Positions 1 to 6,489 of a DNA stretch of 12,180 nt are shown here, one piece after another. A program made the position numbers and the translations under genes. The notes below the pieces were generated by a model. The model did not search any database. It saw nothing but the letters and a program-made list of their open reading frames with translations, and was not told the DNA's origin. The DNA is from DASUFH01 sp036274645 (GTDB lineage: Bacteria > Acidobacteriota > Terriglobia > 20CM-2-55-15). The number at the start of each line of letters is the position of its first letter. The first letter of the stretch is position 1. The stretch lies in NCBI GenBank assembly GCA_036274645.1, contig DASUFH010000089.1:1-12180 (forward strand). Reading direction: 5' to 3'.

Positions 1-33
1 GCCCTCACCTGGCCTTCGCGTCGCTCAGGCCCT

Positions 34-58
34 CCTCTCCCAGCTGCGCTGGGAGAGG
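34..58. repeat. Hairpin-forming inverted repeat after the hydrogenase operon
   Basis: Two perfect 11-base arms (34-44 and 48-58, CCTCTCCCAGC and its complement) enclose a 3-base loop. The hairpin lies about 50 bases past the end of the maturation-protease gene, so it could stabilise or end the hydrogenase transcript. No run of T follows it in the minus direction, so it is not a classical intrinsic terminator. A REP-like palindrome is an equally good reading. Confidence 0.6.
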
Positions 59-75
59 GCGCGCGTGCATTGAAG

Positions 76-126
76 GCCTTCCAAATGCCTAAACTCCAGG
101 GGGCCGTCTATGACCGCCCGTGCAGG
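76..126 (-). repeat. Dispersed ~50-bp repeat, copy 1 (inverted relative to copy 2)
   Basis: Read on the plus strand, this stretch matches the complement of 5083-5132. The first 27 positions agree at 24, starting GCCTTCCA and including AAACTCCAGGGG. The rest is a degraded version of the GGGGCGGTC/GACCGCCCC palindrome, with several substitutions and a one-base length difference. It overlaps the last codons and stop of the hydrogenase maturation-protease gene. The strand given is the one opposite to copy 2. I infer a mobile or REP/MITE-like short element; no coding capacity is seen. Confidence 0.65.
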
Positions 127-545
127 TACGACGCAACCTCCGCAACAAAGGCGGGCATGGCCTGGCGCACGGCTGGAGACAATCCGGCGCCAGGACTGAA
201 ATCAGCGCCTTCCAATCCGAAAACCATCACCCGTCGCGGCAAGTCTCCGAGAGCGCGCGATAACTCAACCGCATCGGCCAGACCAAACGCATGCGTGGAA
301 CGGCTAAACTGCGCGCGCGGCAGCGGCTCGACACTCGCGTCGAACGACAGAATCGAGCCCGGCGCCCTGCCGGACACGATCGCGTCGAGCAAAACCACTC
401 CACCGGCTCCCCGCCACCGGTGCATCAGCGAAACAGGTTCGGGGATCTCCTCCGTCACAATTCCCTGCTCACTCAAACGCCGGACCGCAATCCGTCCAAT
501 CGCATCATCGCGACGGAACTCATTTCCCAGCCCGAAAACCCTCAT
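108..545 (-). CDS. [NiFe]-hydrogenase maturation endopeptidase (HyaD/HycI family)
   Basis: This 145-residue cytoplasmic protease would clip the C-terminal tail of the hydrogenase large subunit after nickel insertion. The family signature is at the N-terminus: GLGNEFRRDDAIG at residues 5-17, where the acidic residue around position 14-15 is the usual first metal contact. A second acidic position lies in VVLLDAI (about residues 50-56), and a histidine in the THAFGL segment gives the third expected ligand. The start ATG overlaps the stop of the large-subunit gene by 4 bases (ATGA), which indicates translational coupling. The target site exists next door: the large subunit ends DPCISCSTH plus ten residues. 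The last codons (LHGRS and stop) lie inside a dispersed repeat, so the native C-terminus may have been replaced or trimmed. Length is near the family norm of about 150. Confidence 0.88.
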   Translation of the reverse strand: MRVFGLGNEFRRDDAIGRIAVRRLSEQGIVTEEIPEPVSLMHRWRGAGGVVLLDAIVSGRAPGSILSFDASVEPLPRAQFSRSTHAFGLADAVELSRALGDLPRRVMVFGLEGADFSPGAGLSPAVRQAMPAFVAEVASYLHGRS

Positions 546-1813
546 GCGTCACGCTCGATATTCAGTTTCAGAAAATGCGTCGAACAGGAAATGCACGGAT
601 CGTAGTTGCGAATCAGCTGTTCGCACTCGAAACGCAGGACGTCCGCCGGCAAGTCGGCGCGAGGCGTCACGTAATGGCGGAGGTCGTCTTCAATCGCCTT
701 CTGGTTCTGGGACGTCGGCGGCACGATCCTGGCGTCGACAATGACGCCCGATTCGTCCACCACATATCGATGGTAAAGACTTCCCCGCGGCGCTTCCGTG
801 CACGCCGCTCCGGCGCCGGCGTGGGGAACGACCGCCGCCGAGGGAGCGTCGGGCGCCTCGAACGCGTCAATCAGGCGGATCGCTTCCTCGAACGCGTACA
901 GGACCTCGACCATGCGAACCACAATGTTCCTGAACGGATTCCGGCATTCCGGTTCGAGCCCCGCTTCGCGCGCTATTTCCTGCACGGATGGAAACAGCCG
1001 GTCGAAGTTGAGGTTGTAACGCGCGAGCGGTCCGGTCAGGTAAGCGCCCCGGCCTCGCACAACCGATTGCAACGCGTTCGAATATGGAACCTGCGATTCC
1101 TCAAAACACCGGTCGTACTCCGCCGCCGTCGTGTCGAGGCCGCGGCTGGAAACAATCCGGCCCTCGTTCATCGGATATTCGTCCGGATGACGCAGGGCCA
1201 CAAATTCGTAATCGTGCGTGTACTCCCGCGCCGGCAGCGCTCCCGCCCAGAGGACCATCTCCCGGCAGACGTCGCGACCGCGGCGCAGCTGCTCCCCGAG
1301 GGCCGCAAGACGGCGGCGTGATGGGATGTGATAAAAACCGCCGACCCGCACGTTAATGGGATGAATCGCTCGGCCGGCCATGAGTTCAATGATGGCGTTC
1401 CCGAGTTTCCGCAGTTCGAGCCCCTTCTTCACGATACCGGGGTAATCTTTGGCCATCTCGATCGCGTTGGGATACCCGAGAAAGTCCGGCGCATGCAGCA
1501 TGAACACATGCAGCACATGGCTTTCGATCCATTCCCCGCAGTAGACCAGCCGGCGCAATCGCCGGATCGGCTCGGCAACCGCGACGCCCATGGCCGCCTC
1601 CAATGCGTGAACCGTGCTCATCTGATACGCGATCGGACAGATGCCGCAGATCCGGGCGGTAATGTCCGGCGCATCGGCGTAGCTGCGGCCGCGCATGAAC
1701 GCCTCGAACAGGCGTGGCGGCTCGAAGATCCGCAATTGCACATCCGTCACCGCGCCGTTCCGGAGGCGCACGGTCATCGCGCCTTCACCTTCCACGCGGG
1801 CCAGATAGTTCAC
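542..1813 (-). CDS. hydA: Group 3b [NiFe]-hydrogenase large (catalytic) subunit, HydA type
   Basis: This is the 423-residue subunit carrying the Ni-Fe centre of a soluble NADP-linked hydrogenase/sulfhydrogenase. The N-terminal LARVEGEGAM (residues 4-13) and LRIFEPPR are typical of the group 3 large subunit. The proximal nickel motif is RICGIC (C56, C59) and the distal one DPCISCSTH (C407, C410, H413). The ten residues after H413 are the tail removed by the neighbouring endopeptidase. The gene overlaps the small-subunit gene slightly. The start is uncertain: the only standard start codon at the right place is GTG at 1813, which removes the usual few residues before VNYLARVEGEG. A good AGGA lies 14 bases before that GTG but 5-8 bases before in-frame ACG and ATC codons at 1822 and 1819. 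An open frame continues upstream to 1993, overlapping hydD, and is unlikely to be translated. The product is clear; the first codon is not. Confidence 0.93.
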   Translation of the reverse strand: MNYLARVEGEGAMTVRLRNGAVTDVQLRIFEPPRLFEAFMRGRSYADAPDITARICGICPIAYQMSTVHALEAAMGVAVAEPIRRLRRLVYCGEWIESHVLHVFMLHAPDFLGYPNAIEMAKDYPGIVKKGLELRKLGNAIIELMAGRAIHPINVRVGGFYHIPSRRRLAALGEQLRRGRDVCREMVLWAGALPAREYTHDYEFVALRHPDEYPMNEGRIVSSRGLDTTAAEYDRCFEESQVPYSNALQSVVRGRGAYLTGPLARYNLNFDRLFPSVQEIAREAGLEPECRNPFRNIVVRMVEVLYAFEEAIRLIDAFEAPDAPSAAVVPHAGAGAACTEAPRGSLYHRYVVDESGVIVDARIVPPTSQNQKAIEDDLRHYVTPRADLPADVLRFECEQLIRNYDPCISCSTHFLKLNIERDA

Positions 1814-1829
1814 CTGGATCGTCCGGGTC

Positions 1830-2618
1830 CTACTCCCGCTCCTGGAGACGTTCCTGCCGCTCGCTTTCGGCCCGGAATTCCGGCGCGTTGGCGTTGAAGT
1901 TACGAAACAGCCGCACAAGATCGTCGCGCGCCATTCCCTGCCCCGCGATCCAGTCCGCCAGTGATCCGGTATTGGTGTTCTCCTTCGGGCCAAAGCAGCC
2001 GTAGCAACCGCGCGCGTATGACGGACAAAGGACGCCGCATCCGGTGTGCGTTACCGGTCCCAGGCACGCGGCGCCGCGCGCGACCATGACGCACACGACA
2101 CCCTGACGCTTGCAGTCGAGACAGAGGCTGTGCGGCGGCACAACCGGATCGCGACCGTCGAGAAACGCGCCGATGACTTCCATCAGTTGCCGCTTGTCGA
2201 CAGGACAGCCCCGCAGTTCGAAATCCACCTGGACGTGCGCGCTGATTGCCGTAGATGTCTCGAGCGTTGCGATGTACTCCGGTTTTGCATACACCACCGA
2301 GATGAACTCGCGGGCATTTGCAAAATTGCGCAGGGCCTGAATTCCACCCGCGGTGGCGCAGGCGCCAATCGTGACCAGCGATCGTGACATGGCGCGAACG
2401 CGTCGGATCCGTTCCGCGTCGTGCGGCGTCGTGATGGAGCCCTCCACCAGCGAAAGATCATATGGCCCTCTGATGACCGCGCTCGACGCTTCGGGGAAGT
2501 ACGCGATGGACATCTGACCGGCGAGAGGCAGAAGTTCGTCCTCACACGAAAGCAGGCTGAGCTGGCATCCATCACAGGACGCGAACTTCCAGACCGCAAG
2601 TTTCGGCTTTCGCTTCAC
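1830..2618 (-). CDS. hydD: Group 3b [NiFe]-hydrogenase small subunit, HydD type
   Basis: This 262-residue iron-sulfur subunit passes electrons between the Ni-Fe site and the flavin/Fe-S subunits. Cysteines fit three [4Fe-4S] clusters: C15 and C18 (ASCDGC), C87 (GACAT) and C128 (RGCPV) for the proximal cluster; then C146, C149, C156 and C165; and a C-terminal set C174, C178, C185 and C188 (CGVLCPSYARGCYGC). There is no twin-arginine signal, as expected of a cytoplasmic enzyme. The start is GTG at 2618, overlapping the HydG stop as GTGA, with GGAGG at 2629-2633 ten bases upstream. The frame stays open further upstream to 2858 but encodes only low-complexity arginine-rich sequence that shadows hydG. 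The homologous start in this family sits just before a K-x-K-x-A-x-WKFASCDGC-like segment, which agrees with this choice. Confidence 0.93.
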   Translation of the reverse strand: MKRKPKLAVWKFASCDGCQLSLLSCEDELLPLAGQMSIAYFPEASSAVIRGPYDLSLVEGSITTPHDAERIRRVRAMSRSLVTIGACATAGGIQALRNFANAREFISVVYAKPEYIATLETSTAISAHVQVDFELRGCPVDKRQLMEVIGAFLDGRDPVVPPHSLCLDCKRQGVVCVMVARGAACLGPVTHTGCGVLCPSYARGCYGCFGPKENTNTGSLADWIAGQGMARDDLVRLFRNFNANAPEFRAESERQERLQERE

Positions 2619-3424
2619 AGGTTCCGAACCTCCAGCCACCGCTTCAGCCCGGCATAAGGAAAGACCGGCCCGTCCCTGCAGATGAACGCCGGACCCAGCT
2701 GGCAATGACCGCAGAATCCGATCGCGCAATGCATGTTTCGCTCCATGGAAACGAACACCCGATCGAGGCCGATCCTTCGTCGCTCGAGGGCTTCCGCCGC
2801 AACCCGCATCATGATTTCCGGACCGACGACGAAGGCGACCGCGGCGCCGGCGTCGCATTCGGCGCGGTCAATGAGGCGCGTGACGGGCCCGACCGCTCCC
2901 ATCCAGCCCGGCGCGGCGGCGTCGACAGTCACCTGGACGTCGATGCCCCTCTTCCTCCAGCGCCCCATGTCCGCGCGGAATAGGAGCGTCTCCGGCGTCC
3001 GCGCGCCCACCAGCAACAGCACGCGCCCGTAGCGGCCCCGGTCCGCCGTCACGGCATATACGGCCGGGCGCAACGGCGCCAGCCCCAGTCCACCCGCCAC
3101 GAACAGGAGATCCCGTCCGTCGGCGCGGTCGGGCCAGCCGGCGCCGAACGGTCCGCGGACTCCGATGACATGGTCCGCCTTCGCCGCACAGATCGCCCGG
3201 CTGACCGAACCCACCGCGCGCACAGTGTGGGTCAGCGCATCACGCCGCGACGGGTCACCGCTGATCGAAACCGGAATCTCGCCGACACCGAACGCGTACA
3301 ACATCATGAACTGACCCGGACGCCAGCCGGGTATCTCGCGCTCCTCCATCGGAACGAGTTCGAGCGTGCGCGTGTCGGGCGATTCGCGACGGTTCCGGCG
3401 AACGCGAAACGGCGCAGTCAGCAT
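2615..3424 (-). CDS. hydG: Hydrogenase flavin/NAD(P)-binding subunit, HydG type
   Basis: This 269-residue diaphorase subunit (ferredoxin-NADP reductase fold) links the hydrogenase to NAD(P). Visible elements in order are a flavin-binding barrel with RPGQFM (35-40) and IPVSISGDP (50-58), GPFGAGWP (91-98), the nucleotide-binding loop GGLGLAPLRP (111-120), and a C-terminal [2Fe-2S] site with C233, C238, C241 and C249 in CAIGFCGHC...C. This layout matches the gamma subunit of archaeal-type sulfhydrogenases and related dihydroorotate-dehydrogenase electron-transfer subunits; the surrounding hyd genes decide for the former. The chosen ATG is 4 bases past the stop of the upstream gene. A second ATG at 3448 would add eight residues and overlap that gene by 20 bases. 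Neither has a strong Shine-Dalgarno sequence. The 3' end overlaps hydD by 4 bases. Confidence 0.9.
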   Translation of the reverse strand: MLTAPFRVRRNRRESPDTRTLELVPMEEREIPGWRPGQFMMLYAFGVGEIPVSISGDPSRRDALTHTVRAVGSVSRAICAAKADHVIGVRGPFGAGWPDRADGRDLLFVAGGLGLAPLRPAVYAVTADRGRYGRVLLLVGARTPETLLFRADMGRWRKRGIDVQVTVDAAAPGWMGAVGPVTRLIDRAECDAGAAVAFVVGPEIMMRVAAEALERRRIGLDRVFVSMERNMHCAIGFCGHCQLGPAFICRDGPVFPYAGLKRWLEVRNL

Positions 3425-3428
3425 GGAT

Positions 3429-3896
3429 TCAGCGGGCCGGACTTCCATAGAGATCGAGCAGCTGGAGACGCGCGGCCTCCAGGCGTTCCACAAACACCTG
3501 CGCAAACCGCTTCATGAAGTCGTACCCCATGACCGGATCGCGATCGCATTTTCCCCGCAGACAGGCGCCGTCGAAAGCAATCGCCCGCACCGGTTCAACC
3601 GCGCGAACGTCGAATCGCCATTGATACGGCTCGACGAGCCAGGACCAGCCGACAATCTCCCCGGGCTCGAGCATTTGAATAATGATCGGCCCGCGACCGG
3701 GCGCATGAATCTCAACCGACGCGCGGCCATGACGAATCGCATAAAACCAGTCCGAACGATCGCCCGTTCTGGCGATCAGCGCGTCGGCTTCGAAAAACGT
3801 GTTCCGGCCACAACCGGCAATCAGGGACCGATAGGTCTGGGGCATGTTCGCAAAAAACGGATGTTCGGAGACGAGCGCCTCAATGTCCTTTTCCAT
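3429..3896 (-). CDS. Cyclic-nucleotide-binding-fold protein of the hydrogenase operon
   Basis: This 155-residue soluble protein has a CRP-like beta-roll: ARTGDRSDWFYAIRHGRASVEI (about 42-63), then LEPGEIVGWSWLVEPYQWRFDVRAVE. It ends in a short helix (DFMKRFAQVFVERLEAARLQLLDLY) with no helix-turn-helix, so it is not a CRP/FNR transcription factor. The segment where cyclic-nucleotide phosphate is normally held (FGE...RxA) reads VGWSWLVEPYQWRF instead, so cAMP binding is doubtful. From memory, similar single-domain proteins sit between the Fe-S and flavin genes of bacterial group 3b hydrogenase operons; their role is unknown to me, and allosteric control or assembly are possible. The start ATG lies within the 3' end of hydB (17-base overlap) with GGAG about eight bases upstream. 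The frame opens earlier at 3995, but that part has no family-like sequence. Confidence 0.85.
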   Translation of the reverse strand: MEKDIEALVSEHPFFANMPQTYRSLIAGCGRNTFFEADALIARTGDRSDWFYAIRHGRASVEIHAPGRGPIIIQMLEPGEIVGWSWLVEPYQWRFDVRAVEPVRAIAFDGACLRGKCDRDPVMGYDFMKRFAQVFVERLEAARLQLLDLYGSPAR

Positions 3897-4998
3897 GATC
3901 GCTCTCCCGAATCGCCCGGACTTCCTCGGTGATATCGATTCCGACCGGGCACCACGTGATACAGCGGCCACAACCCACGCAACCCGAGGTGTCAAACTGG
4001 TCGATCCACGTGGCGAGTTTATGGGTCATCCACTGCCGGTACCGCGATTGAGTCGTCGGCCGGACGCTGCCCCCATGGATGTAGGAATGCGCCGCGGTGA
4101 AGCAGGAGTCCCATCGCCGGACCCGCTCGGACACGTCGCTGGTCAGGTCGCGCACCTCTTCGACTGCGCTGCAGAAGCAGGTCGGACACACCATGGTGCA
4201 GTTGGCGCAGGAGAGACAGCGCGCGGCCACGCTCTCCCATCGCGGATGTTCCAGGTTCCGATAGAGAAGATCCTTGATGCCGCCGGTATCCATCGTGCGG
4301 CCCATTTGCGCGATCGCGCGATCGACCATGCGCCGGGCCGCGCCAACGTCGGCGTCCGTCGCCGCGCGGGCGGGAATATCGCCGGCAACCTCCACTCCCC
4401 GCTCGCTTCCCTCCTCGATCAGAAACTCATGCCGCCCGTCCTCCAGAATTTCCGTGAGAGCGAGATCGTAGCCGGCCTTCGCCATCGGTCCGGTTTCCAT
4501 CGAGACACAGAAGCAGGTGCGGGCCGCCTGGCCGCAGTTCGTAACCACGAGGAAAGCCGCTTCACGCCGCTTCCGGTAGGTGGGATCCACATACGGACCC
4601 TGCAGGAAAACGCGATCCTGAATGGCAATGGCGTGGAGATCGCAGGATCGGATCCCGATAAAGGCGTAGGGAGGCGCGTCATCTTCAGGAGCTTCGGCGG
4701 TAAAGCCTTCCGGTGTGCGGCGCGCCCTTGTCAGGACCGTCGACGGTGGAAACAGATATCGTTTCCACGATTGGGGCCCGACGGTGTAGCCGAAACGCGC
4801 TTCGTCATTTCGCCGGCGGAGGCGGTAGGTTCCGCCGTCCTGTTCATCGGCGTAGCCGATGGGGAGATCGGATTCCGAGCGGATCTCTTTGTAAATGACT
4901 GCGCCGTCGTGCAGCGCCGGACCGATGCACGTGTATCCGCGCCGCTGGAGAGCGTCGAGCAGAAAGCGCAGCAGATTCTGCGGCGCGATTCGAGGCAT
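3880..4998 (-). CDS. hydB: Group 3b hydrogenase iron-sulfur subunit, HydB type
   Basis: This 372-residue electron-transfer subunit joins the flavin subunit to the hydrogenase core. The N-terminal half (1-230) has the conserved FIGIRSCDLHAI segment (C119) and cysteines C155, C162 and C164. The C-terminal half holds two [4Fe-4S] ferredoxin motifs: C261, C264, C267 and C271 (CLSCANCTMVC), followed at once by C274 and C276 (PTCFC), and C340, C343, C346 and C350 (CVGCGRCITWCP). Length and layout match the beta subunit of sulfhydrogenase/NADP-hydrogenase (4Fe-4S dicluster type). It is the first gene of the hydrogenase operon. The ATG has no Shine-Dalgarno sequence, and a perfect -10 box lies 14 bases upstream, so a nearly leaderless transcript is possible. 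Confidence 0.92.
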   Translation of the reverse strand: MPRIAPQNLLRFLLDALQRRGYTCIGPALHDGAVIYKEIRSESDLPIGYADEQDGGTYRLRRRNDEARFGYTVGPQSWKRYLFPPSTVLTRARRTPEGFTAEAPEDDAPPYAFIGIRSCDLHAIAIQDRVFLQGPYVDPTYRKRREAAFLVVTNCGQAARTCFCVSMETGPMAKAGYDLALTEILEDGRHEFLIEEGSERGVEVAGDIPARAATDADVGAARRMVDRAIAQMGRTMDTGGIKDLLYRNLEHPRWESVAARCLSCANCTMVCPTCFCSAVEEVRDLTSDVSERVRRWDSCFTAAHSYIHGGSVRPTTQSRYRQWMTHKLATWIDQFDTSGCVGCGRCITWCPVGIDITEEVRAIRESDHGKGH

Positions 4999-5012
4999 GA
5001 GCGACGGATCGG

Positions 5013-5018
5013 ATTATA
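5013..5018 (-). promoter_or_regulatory. Candidate -10 box of the hydrogenase operon
   Basis: A perfect TATAAT lies on the minus strand with its last base 14 bases before the hydB ATG. No sequence near TTGACA is found 16-18 bases upstream in the GC-rich flank. If used, transcription would start about 8 bases before the ATG and probably need an activator. A stray match is possible, but TATAAT is rare in DNA of this composition. Confidence 0.4.
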
Positions 5019-5082
5019 CGACGTGGCGGGAGCCGGCGCGGACTCGGAAGAATCCCGGTTGTGGCGATCGGTCCCCACCTGC

Positions 5083-5132
5083 CTTGCAGGGGCGGTCGAT
5101 GACCGCCCCTGGAGTTTGGACATCTGGAAGGC
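5083..5132 (+). repeat. Dispersed ~50-bp repeat, copy 2, with perfect hairpin core
   Basis: This copy contains a perfect 11-base inverted repeat at 5087-5111 (CAGGGGCGGTC, loop GAT, GACCGCCCCTG), followed by GGAGTTTGGACATCTGGAAGGC. Its complement matches 76-126, so the hydrogenase operon lies between two inverted copies. It sits in the 250-base gap between the cytochrome unit and hydB. The intact palindrome against the degraded one in copy 1 suggests this copy is the younger or better conserved. No open reading frame or transposase is associated. Confidence 0.7.
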
Positions 5133-5147
5133 TCTAGACGCTGGCGT

Positions 5148-5176
5148 ATTCCCCGCCTTGGATGAAGGCGGGGAAT
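5148..5176. repeat. Strong 12-bp hairpin between the cytochrome and hydrogenase operons
   Basis: The arms 5148-5159 (ATTCCCCGCCTT) and 5165-5176 are perfect complements around a 5-base loop. The hairpin lies 73 bases after the stop of the small membrane-protein gene and could end or protect the cytochrome transcript. No T-tract follows on either strand. Like the hairpin at 34-58, it sits about 15 bases from a copy of the dispersed repeat, so the two may be parts of one composite element. Confidence 0.6.
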
Positions 5177-5248
5177 CCGCGCTTCAATAACGTTACTCAC
5201 ACTTCGTGTACGTCAATCCACTGAAACGAAGCGGCAGATTCGAGATGC

Positions 5249-5473
5249 CTATCGTGAACCGGCCTTCGTGCGCCCTTCTGCAAGGGCATCTTTGTGGACC
5301 AGCGAGTAGAGATACAGGAGAACACCGGCAACGACCATTGGCGAGCCGATGAGAATGAACGCCATGAACGCCAGAGGGTGATTCCACAGGAGCGAGCCGA
5401 TCTGAACGGCAATACCGAGACCAACCAGGCCGCCCGCCCATCGGATGCGCTTTTCGATCAGAAGCTCAGCCAT
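5249..5473 (-). CDS. Small two-helix membrane protein of the cytochrome operon
   Basis: This 74-residue protein has two hydrophobic stretches, about residues 12-30 (WAGGLVGLGIAVQIGSLLW) and 34-58 (LAFMAFILIGSPMVVAGVLLYLY), joined by a short turn with Asn-His-Pro. The ends are charged (MAELLIEKRIR; HKDALAEGRTKAGSR). I recognise no family. The ATG is 2 bases past the stop of the tetraheme cytochrome gene, so the two are almost certainly co-transcribed and probably coupled. It may be a small partner or assembly factor of that membrane cytochrome. There is no heme motif and no cysteine. It is the last gene of the unit. Confidence 0.75.
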   Translation of the reverse strand: MAELLIEKRIRWAGGLVGLGIAVQIGSLLWNHPLAFMAFILIGSPMVVAGVLLYLYSLVHKDALAEGRTKAGSR

Positions 5474-5475
5474 GG

Positions 5476-6105
5476 CTACTTTGCCTTCCAGAACGTCGCG
5501 TCATCCAGCGACGTCACATCGTGAATGATGTCGTGACACCCATTCGACACGCATCCCAACTCATTCCGGCTCACCTTGTCGATAAAGTCCGGATTCTTCT
5601 GGTGGGCCGAGGTCTCCAGGAACGAACGCGCGCCGGCATGACAATGCAGGCATTCGCGATTGTTGAAGGGCTCGTACAGGTGAACTTCACCGCGCTTGGG
5701 AATCGTGCCCAGGTACTGCACATAGACGTGCCGCAACCCACGCCACTTCGACTTGACGTCGCCGAACATCGTGTAATTGGTATGGCAGGTGTAGCAGGCG
5801 TGATCGCGGGGAATCCGATTGTTCAGATAGTGCGACGCCGGCAGATAGCTCTTGTCCTCGAGTTCGAGGCTGCGGCCGTAGTCCTCCATCACGTGGCAGG
5901 AAAGACAGAACTCCGTGGTTTTGGCGCGCTCCATGTGCGTGGAGGCGCCCGCCCACAGCGTGAGGGATGGAAGCAGGAACAGCGCCAGAAACGCGAGCAC
6001 CTTGCCTTCGCGAGCGCGGGTCAGGTCGGCCCGCATCATTACGATCAGCGCCAGAACCGCCGTCAGAACGCCCAGCGCCAACGTCATATTCCAGCCGGAC
6101 AACAC
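5476..6105 (-). CDS. NapC/NirT/CymA-like tetraheme membrane cytochrome c
   Basis: This 209-residue inner-membrane cytochrome is a likely quinol dehydrogenase passing electrons to periplasmic cytochromes. Two hydrophobic helices (about 6-24 and 36-54) precede the heme domain; NapC/NrfH types usually have one. Heme sites are C67-C70-H71 (CLSCHVM, with the family's Cys-x-x-Cys-His-x-Met), C104-C107 (CYTCH), C152-C155 (CLHCH) and C185-C190-H191 (CVSNGCH), the last being CX4CH rather than CXXCH. Several further histidines (H92, H102, H126, H142, H168, H195) could be distal ligands. I chose GTG at 6105 because AAGGA (6113-6117) lies seven bases before it, just after the monoheme cytochrome stop. 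ATG at 6087 is the alternative and would shorten the first helix. The frame extends to 6189 inside the upstream gene without family-like sequence. Confidence 0.85.
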   Translation of the reverse strand: MLSGWNMTLALGVLTAVLALIVMMRADLTRAREGKVLAFLALFLLPSLTLWAGASTHMERAKTTEFCLSCHVMEDYGRSLELEDKSYLPASHYLNNRIPRDHACYTCHTNYTMFGDVKSKWRGLRHVYVQYLGTIPKRGEVHLYEPFNNRECLHCHAGARSFLETSAHQKNPDFIDKVSRNELGCVSNGCHDIIHDVTSLDDATFWKAK

Positions 6106-6115
6106 GATCCGTTCC

Positions 6116-6466
6116 TTACTTCTTCCTGGCGAGGTCGCGCATGTAGGTGACGAGCTTTTTGGCCATGTCGGCCCCCAGCTCCTTTTCAAACGGCGCCATG
6201 TTTTCGCCGGAGCCCTTGAGAATCGCTTCCAGCCACTTCGCGTCGGTCATCTTCTCAACCTCAGCGGAGCGGATATCTTTCATCTTGAGCTTCTTGCCCT
6301 TGGCGGTCTTCCCTGCGCCGTCTTCCCCGTGGCAGACCGAGCACTTGTTCGAATACACCTGTTTGACGTCGTCTTCAGGCGCCGGCGATCCGGCCATCAG
6401 GGTTACGGAAGCCAGGCCGGCCGTGGTCAGGACGGCCGCCAGATTTCTCCAATTGCGCATGGTCAT
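6116..6466 (-). CDS. Small periplasmic monoheme cytochrome c
   Basis: This 116-residue class I-like cytochrome c has a Sec signal at residues 3-26 (RNWRNLAAVLTTAGLASVTLMAG). The single heme site is CSVCH (C42, C45, H46) in SNKCSVCHGEDGAGK, and M90 in ENMAPFEKEL is the probable distal ligand. It ends in a typical C-terminal helix, then a lysine-rich tail. It would shuttle electrons in the periplasm, probably between the membrane tetraheme protein encoded 10 bases downstream and the decaheme protein of the same unit. Two close ATGs (6466 and 6460) are possible: AAGGA stands six bases before the first and GGAG six bases before the second. It follows the porin gene by 23 bases. Confidence 0.88.
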   Translation of the reverse strand: MTMRNWRNLAAVLTTAGLASVTLMAGSPAPEDDVKQVYSNKCSVCHGEDGAGKTAKGKKLKMKDIRSAEVEKMTDAKWLEAILKGSGENMAPFEKELGADMAKKLVTYMRDLARKK

Positions 6467-6489
6467 CTCCAGTCCTTAAGAATCCCTTA

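Noticed and set aside
34..58. Intrinsic terminator of the hydrogenase operon
   Set aside because: The hairpin is strong but lacks a T-tract in the minus direction, so it is listed as an inverted repeat only.
70..744. Plus-strand open frame (224 codons) at the start of the window
   Set aside because: It runs antisense through the maturation protease and hydA, both supported by catalytic motifs and overlapping start/stop codons.
5148..5176. End hairpin of an IS200/IS605-type element
   Set aside because: No TnpA or TnpB coding sequence or matching second end is present; the hairpin alone does not support an insertion sequence.
3844..5190. Long plus-strand open frame (448 codons) opposite hydB
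   Set aside because: It is antisense to a clear iron-sulfur subunit with conserved cysteines; its translation has no domain-like pattern and it comes from high GC content.
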